A stretch of 64,000 nucleotides of DNA, from positions 2,414,501-2,478,500 of the forward strand of contig NZ_CP018632.1 in the NCBI RefSeq assembly GCF_002215215.1, given 5' to 3'. This stretch comes from Granulosicoccus antarcticus IMCC3135 (GTDB taxonomy: Bacteria; Pseudomonadota; Gammaproteobacteria; Granulosicoccales; Granulosicoccaceae). Under the pieces are notes generated by a model, which ran no database searches, was not told where the DNA came from, and saw nothing but the letters and a program-made list of their open reading frames with translations. This document shows positions 46,539 to 55,124 of the stretch, piece by piece. Position 1 is the stretch's first letter; each line of letters starts with the position of its first letter. The translations under genes and the position numbers were made by a program.

Positions 46539-47510
46539 TCAGTCAGTTGCCTGGATACGCTTGAGCAGGTCCGCTATGACGGGATCCGAAGCAAATTGCT
46601 CATAGACAGGCTGCATGGCATCGCTAAATGGCGTTTTGTCGTCGACGGCGACAATGATCGAGCCCGCTTCTTCCACGATTTTCCGAGATTCGGCTTCGCG
46701 TGCAGCCCATAGTTCTCGCTGATAGATCGCTGCTTCCTGAGCGGCTGTCCGGATAGTTTCCTGATCCTCTGCGCTGAAGGTATCCCAGGTCGTTTTCGCA
46801 AAGATGATGCCTTCCGGAACAATGGTGTGTTCATCGAGAATGTAGTATTTGGCTACTTCAAAATGACGCGTCGACTCGTAAGACGGCCAGTTGTTCTCAG
46901 CACCATCGACAACGCCTGATTGCAGCGCTGTAAATACCTCACCAAATGGTAGAGGCGTGGCATTCGCACCCAGTGCTTCAACCATGGCCACATTGATGTC
47001 GCTGTTCTGCACGCGAAATTTAAGGCCAGCAATATCTTCCACTGTATTCAGTGGTTCATTGGCATAGAAGGAGCGAGAGCCACTGGCAAACCAGCTTAGA
47101 GGAACCATGTTGGCCTCGTTCATGGCGGTTGCGATGTCCGCGCCTACTTCACCTTCCATGACGCGAAACTGGTGCTCGGGTGACTTGAAAACATAGGGTA
47201 GGGAGGCAACCCCCAGTTCCTTGACTGTATTGACCATGGGTGCTGTGGAGAAAATGCCGTAATCGAGCGCACCAAATTGAAGTTGCTCAGTCGCAAATTC
47301 ACCTTCACCCAGTTGTGCCGAATGATAGTTGGTCAACGTAATGCGATTATCGGTGCGTTCGGCCACCAATTCACTGAAACGATCGAGAGCAACCGAAACC
47401 GGATAGTCAGGCGGATGAGTGTTCCAGCCGCGATATTCCTTGGCTGTTGCGGTAGTGGCGATACCGCAGAAGATTGCCGCCAATACCAGCGGCTTGCTTG
47501 CTAACTTCAT
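46539..47510 (-). CDS. TRAP transporter substrate-binding protein (DctP type)
   Basis: The 323 residues begin with a Sec signal peptide (KLASKPLVLAAIFCGIATTA, cut after ATA). The mature protein has SVALDRFSELVAERTDNRIT, LQFGALDYGIFSTAPMVNTV, GLKFRVQNSDINVAMVEALG with the conserved Arg that binds the substrate carboxylate, and PLPFGEVFTALQSGVVDGAE. It captures an organic acid in the periplasm and hands it to DctQM. Gene order dctP-dctQ-dctM on one strand is standard. Confidence 0.93.
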   Translation of the reverse strand: MKLASKPLVLAAIFCGIATTATAKEYRGWNTHPPDYPVSVALDRFSELVAERTDNRITLTNYHSAQLGEGEFATEQLQFGALDYGIFSTAPMVNTVKELGVASLPYVFKSPEHQFRVMEGEVGADIATAMNEANMVPLSWFASGSRSFYANEPLNTVEDIAGLKFRVQNSDINVAMVEALGANATPLPFGEVFTALQSGVVDGAENNWPSYESTRHFEVAKYYILDEHTIVPEGIIFAKTTWDTFSAEDQETIRTAAQEAAIYQRELWAAREAESRKIVEEAGSIIVAVDDKTPFSDAMQPVYEQFASDPVIADLLKRIQATD

Positions 47511-47808
47511 TGTTCAACTTCTCCATGAGGACCTGCACAAGGCAAAGGCCACACATACAAAGCCAGAAATGAGAGTTAAGGTCAAGAAAATTATCGGGCG
47601 ATGTTCTTGTTGACAATCAATAGTTCACGATGTACCTGATGCAATGCACTTCTGTATCTTGCCGGCTTGAGCAGGCGAATTAATCTCTGGCAAGGCGCGG
47701 CATTCCAACATTATCCTTGCAAATTAGTAATGCGGCTGCAGTGGAACCTTGTGCCGGTTCGACAGGTCAAGTCTATCGAGTTGAATAAACCGCTAACAGG
47801 AAACAAGT

Positions 47809-49248
47809 ATGTGGGATTCATCAGAAAGTAGATTTAAACAAGGCGGCAGTGCCGTCAAACGAGCCATTGCCTCTACGGTGATTCTGGGTGCAGTGCTGGG
47901 TAGCTCCGTATCGGATGCCGCAGGACTTCCGGATTTCGAGAAGCTGGTTGAGGAGCAGGCAGATACCGTGGTTAGTATCGCGGTGCTGCGTGAGAGTCTG
48001 CAACCGACAGCGGCGGTGAATCCGCAGTTGCAGCAGTTGCCGGAGGAGCTACAACGATTCTTTCAGCAGGATCCGCGTAACGCTCCCTCCGAGCCTCGAT
48101 CCGGTCGTGGTGTCGGCTCAGGTTTTATTGTCTCTGAAGATGGCTATGTGGTGACCAACGCCCATGTCGTTGAGGGTGCCTCCGAGATGATTGTAACGCT
48201 CGATGATCGTCATCAGTATCCAGCCACTCTGGTCGGTCTGGATGAGGCGACTGATATTGCCTTGCTGAAGGTGGATGCAACGGGTCTGCCGGCGGCTGAG
48301 CTGGGTAATTCCGATGATGTAAAGGTAGGGGAATGGGTGCTTGCAATCGGCTCACCCTTCGGGCTTGACCATACGGCAACCCAAGGGATCGTGTCGGCCG
48401 TCGCGCGCAACCTGCCATCGGGTGGTTATGCGCCTTTCATACAGACTGACGTGGCTGTTAATCCGGGTAATTCCGGAGGACCTCTTTTCAATACAGAGGG
48501 TGTAGTGATTGGTGTTAACTCGCAAATCTACTCAAGCTCAGGTGGTTATCAGGGGCTGTCTTTTTCCATTCCCATTAATGTTGCCAAGCATGTTGTCGAT
48601 CAGTTGAAGGCGACCGGTCATGCAAGTCGTGGCTGGTTGGGTGTTGCCATTCAGGATGTGGATCAAGGGCTGGCTGATGCATTCGGGCTGGACTCTCCCA
48701 CTGGCGCCCTGGTTTCCAGTCTGGCCGATGCAGGGCCGGCATTGGCGGCTGGTATTCAAACTGGCGATATCATTGTCGAGTTCAACGGAGCGCCGGTCAA
48801 TCGTTCAGGTGATTTGCCGCCACTGGTCGCATTGGTGGCGGCCGGACAGAATGCTACGGTTTCGGTATTGCGTAACGGCGAGCCACAAGAGATTGAGGTG
48901 AAAATCGGCGAATTTGATTCTGAGCAAGTAGCCTCTAATGCTCCTGCAAGTTCAGCTGCCGATCAGTTGGGTCTGGTGGTCGGTAAGTTGGATGAGCAAA
49001 TGATGCAGGAGCTTGGCATCGATCATGGTGTTCGTGTCATGCAGGTGTTGCCTTCGGGGGCTGCGGCTAAAGCATCCATCATGACCGATGATGTTATTCT
49101 GTCACTCAATGGCAAGGCGGTTTCTGATCCGTCTGAGTTTGTTGCACAGCTCGGCAAACTGGAGGCGGGCAAGAGCGTCGCGGCACTGGTCATGCGTGGG
49201 CAGAATTCTCGCTATATGGCCATTGAAATTCCTGATTCTCACGAGTAA
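47809..49248 (+). CDS. Periplasmic serine protease, HtrA/DegQ type
   Basis: The 479 residues have a signal peptide (AIASTVILGAVLGSSVSDAA), a trypsin-like domain with the triad His119 (TNAHVVEG), Asp149 (ATDIALLK) and Ser222 (NPGNSGGPLF), and two PDZ domains (about 255-355 and 390-475). It degrades or refolds misfolded periplasmic proteins. The triad is intact and the length matches DegQ/MucD. AGGAAA lies six bases before the ATG at 47809. It stands alone, so its regulation cannot be told from the sequence. Confidence 0.94.
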   Translation: MWDSSESRFKQGGSAVKRAIASTVILGAVLGSSVSDAAGLPDFEKLVEEQADTVVSIAVLRESLQPTAAVNPQLQQLPEELQRFFQQDPRNAPSEPRSGRGVGSGFIVSEDGYVVTNAHVVEGASEMIVTLDDRHQYPATLVGLDEATDIALLKVDATGLPAAELGNSDDVKVGEWVLAIGSPFGLDHTATQGIVSAVARNLPSGGYAPFIQTDVAVNPGNSGGPLFNTEGVVIGVNSQIYSSSGGYQGLSFSIPINVAKHVVDQLKATGHASRGWLGVAIQDVDQGLADAFGLDSPTGALVSSLADAGPALAAGIQTGDIIVEFNGAPVNRSGDLPPLVALVAAGQNATVSVLRNGEPQEIEVKIGEFDSEQVASNAPASSAADQLGLVVGKLDEQMMQELGIDHGVRVMQVLPSGAAAKASIMTDDVILSLNGKAVSDPSEFVAQLGKLEAGKSVAALVMRGQNSRYMAIEIPDSHE

Positions 49249-49274
49249 ACGCTGAACAGTAGTTACGATTCGAC

Positions 49275-49305
49275 GGGGTCATCGTCCATAAAGGTTGATG
49301 ACCCC
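49275..49305. terminator. Hairpin between convergent htrA and yqaA-like genes
   Basis: GGGGTCATC and its exact complement, nine base pairs with a 13-nt loop, lie in the 64-bp gap between two convergent genes. No T-run follows on either strand, so efficiency is doubtful. Confidence 0.45.
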
Positions 49306-49312
49306 CGGTAAT

Positions 49313-49939
49313 TCAGGCTTGCAGGTAGTAGAACAATGCTGCGCCGACAGCAAGCATGACCATGGCCCAGCCCACACGCTCCATATTGCGTTCGATTAGC
49401 GGTGCAACGGCAGGTCCGGCGCGTGCAACCAGGTAGGATTCCAGAAAGAATCGTGCCCCGCGTCCAATCACGGATGCTGCCATGAAGGGGGCAAAAGCCA
49501 GCCCCAGAACGCCGGCTCCGATGGTGAACAGTTTATAGGGAACCGGTGAAAACCCTGCGATGAACACCGCCCAGAAACCCCAATGTGAAAACCAGCTCAG
49601 CACCAGGTCAAATTGATGTTGCCAGCCGATTTTGACAATAAATGGTCGTATGAGATCGCCTCCGTATATACCGATCATGTACCCCAGAATGCCACCTAGA
49701 ACGGAGAACAAGGTAGCGATCAAGGCGTATCGCATGGCACGTTTCGGTTTGGCCAGCGTCATGGGAATGAGCATGGTATCGGGTGGCAATGGGAAGAACG
49801 AGGACTCGGCGAAGCTGACCAGTGCCAGCCATCGCTCGGCATGTCGGTGACCTGCCCATTGCATCATTTTGCGGTAGATCGACCCGAACAAACCGGCATT
49901 GACGCTGGTTGAGGGAGTGGGGCCTGGTAGTGCGGTCAT
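49313..49939 (-). CDS. YqaA/DedA-family membrane protein
   Basis: The 208 residues have about five hydrophobic helices. SFAESSFFPLPPDTMLIPMT and GFSPVPYKLFTIGAGVLGLA with an Arg-rich turn (RGARFFLESYLV) are the DedA/SNARE-associated (VTT) marks. These proteins are linked to lipid scrambling across the membrane and to envelope and pH homeostasis. The E. coli YqaA subgroup matches best by the CPD-like loop. The preceding 25 residues are polar. It is convergent with the HtrA gene. Confidence 0.85.
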   Translation of the reverse strand: MTALPGPTPSTSVNAGLFGSIYRKMMQWAGHRHAERWLALVSFAESSFFPLPPDTMLIPMTLAKPKRAMRYALIATLFSVLGGILGYMIGIYGGDLIRPFIVKIGWQHQFDLVLSWFSHWGFWAVFIAGFSPVPYKLFTIGAGVLGLAFAPFMAASVIGRGARFFLESYLVARAGPAVAPLIERNMERVGWAMVMLAVGAALFYYLQA

Positions 49940-50116
49940 TATGTGGGTAAGGTCTGGTTGTAAAGCGGCATTCTAGGGCATCAAACTGACGAAACGCTGA
50001 CGATTTCATCTGTATTTCGTCATTTCCGGGCTTTTTCAGGTAACCGGATTATCCTTCAAGTGCCGTAAATATTTATAGTATGATGTGGGCTCGTTCACAA
50101 ACTGGAATAGACGCAG

Positions 50117-51064
50117 GTGTCTGACAATTCCAAATCCAAAACACTGCACTATCTGCGCTCCGTGCACGATGGTCAGCCCCGCAATATAGAGGCATCCATT
50201 CGTCTCATGCTGCGCCGCCGGCGTGTCTGTAAAGACACGGAGCTGGATCCTGGCGATCAGTCGATCATGCGCATTCAGCACCGTCGGGTGTCTACTTCAA
50301 ACAATCCGGTTCTTTTGCATCTGGTCAAGTATGTGCCGGGTGAGAAAGCTGCAACGCTGGATCCTGAGCCCGAAGGAGCCGAGGATGAAGAAGGTGCTCA
50401 GCGACCACCTCGTGGCAAGGAGTTCAAGGCCGGTGAATGTTTCATGCTGGTCAACGATGCCGACGTCATCTTTTGTGCCAGTGGCATTACCCAGGCTGCA
50501 GCCAGAGTGTATTTTCGGCAATTCTTTGCGGAGTGTGGTGTCGAGAAAGAAATGTGCCTGTTCGATTTGCTGCCTGCCGCAGATCTGGACCGGCTCGCGA
50601 TCATCCGCAAGCACGGCGTGGGGTCCATACAGTTGGGAAGCGTTGCCTACGAGGCCAGTCGCAAACTGTTGCCGGACAACTCGACCATGGGGCGACGTTT
50701 ACTAAAGAGCGTTTCTGATCAGGTAGCCGCTCTGGTTGCCAAGGATGACACCGTGCTTGAACAACGCGCCATGGAGGATCTGATTGTGAACGTGGAGTTG
50801 AAGCTACAGGGCAATACTCATGCAGATATCGAAGCGCAGCGTTCGATTGACAAAATCGCGGTTGCCATGTTGTCTGATGAGCAAGGTAGCGAGGGTTTTA
50901 CCATCGTGACGCGCGATGGCAATCGCCTGTCAGATCTCTCGGTCAAGCTGCACAAACGCATCAAAGTGACGTCATACAATAACTCTGTAGAGCATACTTC
51001 GGTCTGGACGGCATTGAGCAACTATTACGATGAGCTGAAGGAGGGTAAACTGCTAGAGACATGA
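50117..51064 (+). CDS. Unrecognised soluble protein, first gene of a two-gene unit
   Basis: The 315 residues start at a GTG. They have an Arg-rich stretch (LMLRRRRVCKD), an acidic linker rich in Glu/Asp/Pro (about 85-100), a compact middle domain (FKAGECFMLVNDADVIFCAS, FFAECGVEKEMCLFDLLPAA), and a C-terminal domain with FTIVTRDGNRLSDLSVKLHK and a final helix. No TM helix is visible and I recognise no family. The stop overlaps the next start as ATGA, so it acts with the four-TM protein that follows. See the findings for a comparison with the Kiwa phage-defence layout. Confidence 0.7.
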   Translation: MSDNSKSKTLHYLRSVHDGQPRNIEASIRLMLRRRRVCKDTELDPGDQSIMRIQHRRVSTSNNPVLLHLVKYVPGEKAATLDPEPEGAEDEEGAQRPPRGKEFKAGECFMLVNDADVIFCASGITQAAARVYFRQFFAECGVEKEMCLFDLLPAADLDRLAIIRKHGVGSIQLGSVAYEASRKLLPDNSTMGRRLLKSVSDQVAALVAKDDTVLEQRAMEDLIVNVELKLQGNTHADIEAQRSIDKIAVAMLSDEQGSEGFTIVTRDGNRLSDLSVKLHKRIKVTSYNNSVEHTSVWTALSNYYDELKEGKLLET

Positions 51065-51576
51065 ACCTATCTGACATCACGATTGACTGGCCGCGCATTT
51101 CCGGTTTTGTACTGGCTGCGGTGGCGTCGTGTGTGGCTGGTTGGTACGGACAGCCATTGGTTCATGGCAACGCCGAAGCGTCACGCATCATAGTCAACGT
51201 GTTCTCGATCATGGCCGGGGTTCTGATAACCATCATGACCTTGTTGGGAGAACCCAGCCTCTATCGTGGCAGAAACTGGCGTGCGGATGCGGTGCGACGC
51301 AGCAATGTGTATCGTCGCCTTGTTCGCCAGAAAATTCTGTTCGTTCTCTATCTGGTCACCCTGGTGTTGGTATTCCTGTCCAGTCTGTTCAAAGGGGAGT
51401 ACAGCAGCCTTGCCGTGTTGCGATACATTGAGATTGCCTACTTGTCCTGTGCCTGTATGGCATTCATTCTGTCGATGAATCTACCGGGGCGATTGACCAG
51501 TTTGCAGCTGGCCAGATTTGACGAAATGGTAGAAGCACGCCGCAAGGCGGAGAAGCCTCGCAAAGAGGAAGGTTGA
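51061..51576 (+). CDS. Four-TM membrane protein, second gene of a two-gene unit
   Basis: The 171 residues have four hydrophobic helices at about 10-30, 42-62, 90-112 and 122-142, and a charged C-terminal tail (MVEARRKAEKPRKEEG). The ATG overlaps the stop of the preceding gene by four bases. No family is recognised. The pairing with a soluble 315-residue partner in one unit suggests a membrane-anchored complex. Confidence 0.7.
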   Translation: MNLSDITIDWPRISGFVLAAVASCVAGWYGQPLVHGNAEASRIIVNVFSIMAGVLITIMTLLGEPSLYRGRNWRADAVRRSNVYRRLVRQKILFVLYLVTLVLVFLSSLFKGEYSSLAVLRYIEIAYLSCACMAFILSMNLPGRLTSLQLARFDEMVEARRKAEKPRKEEG

Positions 51577-51766
51577 TCGTTCCCGGCATTTGTAAACCAG
51601 CGTGACATGTCATGCTCTGCTGCGGATATGCTCTAAGTGATGTGTATACTTCGTCACATATAAATGCGCACGCGCAGTTGCACTCCAGGCTTTTGCTGAC
51701 TGTAAAAACCATCAGTTTATTTTAGATGAGTTGCGTCTTTTTCTCACCAGATGCCTTGAATCACCC

Positions 51767-52540
51767 ATGGTTGACAACGGTATACATCGATTGGCCAGCG
51801 AGTCCGGATCAGTAGCATCAATGAGTGACAATGGCGAGGTTCTGGTCGTTGCCACAAGGCAGGCCGATGCCATCAGATTATGCGATATTCTTTGCCTTGC
51901 CGGTTACAGGCCGCACTGGTGTCCCGATTTTTCTTGTTCTGAGCGACTGCAATCCAACGGCAAACTGGCTACCAGCATCGTAGCCATTGTGCTGTGCCAC
52001 AGGGTTCAAGCGCAACCAACCGGAACAGGCCCCAGTGGCATCAATCTTCCCAGCGAGCTGCCTAATCAATTACGCTGCCGAAGGATCATTGCGGTATCGG
52101 ATTGCACGGCTGAGCAGACCGTTGTTTCCTTGCTGGATGATGGCGCGCATCATTGCTTCAACTTGTTGGAGAGTTCCTCTGTACTGCAAGTGCGGTTGGA
52201 GGCAGCACTGCGTCATCATGGTCGTCCCATCAACGACATTCTGACGTCCGGGAATATCAGCTTCGATCTGCTGAAACGTCGAGTGACGCACTCCGGTTTT
52301 GTTGTCGATCTTTCACCGAAGGAATATGAGCTGGCCTACTACCTGTTTTCGAATCGGGACCGCCTGGTAGAAAATGGAGAGTTGCTGACTTCAATATGGT
52401 CTTTGCCAGCGGGAATGGAGACGCGTCGTATCGATACGGCAGCGTGCCGCGTGCGCAAGAAACTCAAGCTGACAGCAGAGCATGGCTGGGAGCTGAAACG
52501 TCAGAGACGTCTCGGCTACCGCCTGGTTCGAACACACTAG
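51767..52540 (+). CDS. OmpR-type winged-helix protein with a degenerate receiver
   Basis: The C-terminal 95 residues are a winged helix like OmpR/PhoB effector domains (LSPKEYELAYYLFSNRDRLV, RRIDTAACRVRKKLKL, GYRL at the end). The N-terminal 120 residues resemble a receiver in layout but lack the phospho-accepting Asp (IVAIVLCHRV where Asp is expected) and the switch Lys. It is probably a phosphorylation-independent regulator. The start is uncertain: ATG codons at 51767 and 51821 both fit, and neither has a good ribosome site. No histidine kinase is adjacent. Confidence 0.75.
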   Translation: MVDNGIHRLASESGSVASMSDNGEVLVVATRQADAIRLCDILCLAGYRPHWCPDFSCSERLQSNGKLATSIVAIVLCHRVQAQPTGTGPSGINLPSELPNQLRCRRIIAVSDCTAEQTVVSLLDDGAHHCFNLLESSSVLQVRLEAALRHHGRPINDILTSGNISFDLLKRRVTHSGFVVDLSPKEYELAYYLFSNRDRLVENGELLTSIWSLPAGMETRRIDTAACRVRKKLKLTAEHGWELKRQRRLGYRLVRTH

Positions 52541-52572
52541 TCGTTCTTTCTGTGCCGTGCAATGATCGCTTG

Positions 52573-53934
52573 TCAGGCGATCTTCTCAAGAGCCTTCTGG
52601 CCTACGCCGAGTCGACCGACTGGAACGGCATTGCGTCGAATCGACGTATTGGGGCCAATCACGAAAAGATCACCATTGCGGCCATTGAGTTGGCGGGCAA
52701 TACCAGCTGACTTGGCGACATCGACCTGGGCATCAAGATGAGCGGGCTCGCCGTGTACCGGAATTACCAGAGATGGTCTGACCCAGCTGTAGAGTTTTTC
52801 CAGTTCCTGTCTGCCCGGATGTCCGGATGCATGGATAGGCAGCTCAGAGGTGTCCGGTGTCACGATGATGATGCCCCGAGCTTGTAGGCGCTCGATAAGC
52901 ATTTCGATAGAACTTTCGTTACCCGGAATAGCTCTGGCGCTGAAGATAACGGTATCTCCTTCCTGCAGTGCCAGGTCCCGGAAGCTGTCGTGGCTGAGTC
53001 GATGCAGTGCCGTGCGAGGCTCACCCTGGCTACCTGTTGCCACCAGTAGCAAGGATTCACGAGGCAGATAGCCCAGGTGGTCCGACTCGACCAATGTGGG
53101 AATGTCCGGCCACAAGCCGCTAGCCTTGGCGGCACCCGCCGTATTGATGAGAGATCGGCCCAGCAAGCCCAGATGTCGTCCGGTCTCTTTGGCTATTCTT
53201 GCGAGCGTGTGCAGGCGTGCAATGTTGCTGCCGAAGCAGGCGACAACCACTCGGCCAGTCGCGTTAGTGACATGATGATGCAGTCCATCGTAGAGCGCGC
53301 TTTCAGATAGTGAATGTCCGGGCTGATCTGCACAGGTTGAATCACAGACCATGGCCTGAATCCCCGAGTCGCCCAATGCCCGGTAGATTGACTCATGGTA
53401 GTGATGGCCAATAACAGGGTTGGGGTCCAGCTTCCAGTCCGCGGTATGGAAAGCGCTGCCTGCCGAGGTACGAATTGCAACACCGCATGGGCTGGGGATT
53501 GAGTGGGTGTTGGGAATCCATTCCACGTCGAAGGCACCGATACGCATGCGGTCTCCGGGCTCGACTAGCGTGATCACGGCCTTGTTGACCAGACCGTGCT
53601 CTGCCAGCTTGCGTCGTAACATTTCTGCCGTGAAAGCCGTCGCATAGATTGGACAACGCAGCTTGCGCCATAAATGGGCTACCGCGCCGATATGATCCTC
53701 ATGAGCATGTGTGAGCAGCAGGGCTTGGAGTTGCTCACGTCGCTCTGTAATGAAGCCAGGGTCGGCCATCTGTACGTGATAGCCACTGCGGTTGCTACCA
53801 TCAGCGTCACGGAATGTGACACCGCAATCCACCATGAGCCACTGGTCGTCGTGACCGTAAAGGTTCATGTTCATTCCGATTTCGCCGCAGCCACCCAAGG
53901 GCAGAAACCAGAAATCACTTGCATCAGGTGTCAT
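52573..53934 (-). CDS. RNase J-like metallo-beta-lactamase nuclease
   Basis: The 453 residues have the MBL/beta-CASP plan: LPLGGCGEIGMNMNLYGHDD, the metal motif LTHAHEDHIGAVAHL, later His and Asp (NTHSIPSPCG, AFHTADWKLDPNP), GSNIARLHTLARIAKETGR, VATGSQGEPRTALHRL and IPVHGEPAHL. These are the RNase J marks. RNase J cuts and trims RNA 5' ends. Gammaproteobacteria such as E. coli rely on RNase E instead, so this copy is noteworthy. The C-terminal oligomerisation domain of Bacillus RNase J is absent, giving a compact form. Activity on RNA is inferred. Confidence 0.85.
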   Translation of the reverse strand: MTPDASDFWFLPLGGCGEIGMNMNLYGHDDQWLMVDCGVTFRDADGSNRSGYHVQMADPGFITERREQLQALLLTHAHEDHIGAVAHLWRKLRCPIYATAFTAEMLRRKLAEHGLVNKAVITLVEPGDRMRIGAFDVEWIPNTHSIPSPCGVAIRTSAGSAFHTADWKLDPNPVIGHHYHESIYRALGDSGIQAMVCDSTCADQPGHSLSESALYDGLHHHVTNATGRVVVACFGSNIARLHTLARIAKETGRHLGLLGRSLINTAGAAKASGLWPDIPTLVESDHLGYLPRESLLLVATGSQGEPRTALHRLSHDSFRDLALQEGDTVIFSARAIPGNESSIEMLIERLQARGIIIVTPDTSELPIHASGHPGRQELEKLYSWVRPSLVIPVHGEPAHLDAQVDVAKSAGIARQLNGRNGDLFVIGPNTSIRRNAVPVGRLGVGQKALEKIA

Positions 53935-54026
53935 GTATTCAGTAGTTTCCCGGAAAAGTGTTGGCAGACATCAGGTACCATCGGTGCCTATACGCATCTG
54001 CTAAAGAATAGGTTTGAACTCGTTTC

Positions 54027-55124
54027 ATGTATACCCTACTGATTGTATTTCTGCTGTTGTCCATCATCTTTTCGTTCCTGTGTTCCATCTGGGAGGCGGT
54101 GTTACTGAGTGTTACCCCCTCGTTTACCCAGATGCAGATCCAGGAAGGTAACGAGCTTGGCGATTCATTGCAGGAGTTCAAGTCAAATGTTGATAGGCCG
54201 TTGGCGGCTATCCTGACGCTCAATACCATAGCGCATACAGTCGGTGCTATTGGCGTCGGTGCTCAGGCAACGAAGATCTGGGGTGCCTCTTTCATGTCAA
54301 CCGCCGTTGTTCCGGTGCTCATGACGCTGGCCATTCTGGTGTTCTCTGAAATCATACCCAAAACCATTGGTGCAAATTACTGGCGTGAGCTGGCTGGCTT
54401 TACGGTTCGCAGTCTGAAGCTCGTCATGTGGGTGTTGGCGCCATTGGTCTTTGTCAGTCAGATTATCACCAGTGCTCTCAAGAAGGACAAGGAAGCATCG
54501 GTGTTCAGTCGTGCGGATTTTGGCGCCATGGCGGAGCTGGGCTCCCAGCAAGGCGTGTTCGATGAAGATGAATCCAATATTCTGCGTAACCTGTTGCGCT
54601 TCAATACCATCTTTGCAAAGGATGTCATGACGCCTCGCACGGTGATGATCTCCGCAGACGAAAGTACGACGATTAGTGACTTTCACGATCAGCACCCGCA
54701 TTTAAGGTTCTCTCGCGTACCGGTTTACGAGGGAAGTCAGGACAAGATTACAGGCTATGTTCTGAAGAATCAGGTGTTGAAACACCTGCTGGACGGCAAG
54801 GGTGACGAGCCTCTGTCTGCTATTCGACGCGAGGTGCTCGCAGTCAAGGAGTCTTACCCCATTCCGGAGTTGTTCAGCCACTTCACGGCCAAGCGCGAGC
54901 ATATTGCCGTGGTTGTCGATGACTTTGGCGGCACGGCTGGAATTGTCTCGATGGAAGATGTCATCGAGACGCTATTGGGATTGGAGATAGTGGATGAGAC
55001 CGATAATTCGTCAGATATGCAAGAGATGGCGCGCAAGCAGTGGGAAGAGCGGGCACGTAATATGGGCTTGCTGGAATCTGGTGATGACTTGAAAAGTGAT
55101 CTTGACCCGAAAGAGCCGGTCTAG
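54027..55124 (+). CDS. CNNM/CBS-domain membrane protein (CorC/TlyC-like)
   Basis: The 365 residues have a CNNM/DUF21 membrane domain (about 1-150, with SEIIPKTIGANYWRELA), an ISSA-like connector (DESNILRNLLRFNTIFAKDV, MTPRTVMISADE) and two CBS domains (about 195-310, FSRVPVYEG and VVVDDFGGTAGIVSMEDVIE). The family is tied to magnesium/cobalt efflux and is often misannotated as hemolysin. The C-terminal transporter-associated (CorC_HlyC) domain is replaced by a short polar tail. It overlaps the convergent DUF808 gene by four bases. Confidence 0.88.
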   Translation: MYTLLIVFLLLSIIFSFLCSIWEAVLLSVTPSFTQMQIQEGNELGDSLQEFKSNVDRPLAAILTLNTIAHTVGAIGVGAQATKIWGASFMSTAVVPVLMTLAILVFSEIIPKTIGANYWRELAGFTVRSLKLVMWVLAPLVFVSQIITSALKKDKEASVFSRADFGAMAELGSQQGVFDEDESNILRNLLRFNTIFAKDVMTPRTVMISADESTTISDFHDQHPHLRFSRVPVYEGSQDKITGYVLKNQVLKHLLDGKGDEPLSAIRREVLAVKESYPIPELFSHFTAKREHIAVVVDDFGGTAGIVSMEDVIETLLGLEIVDETDNSSDMQEMARKQWEERARNMGLLESGDDLKSDLDPKEPV

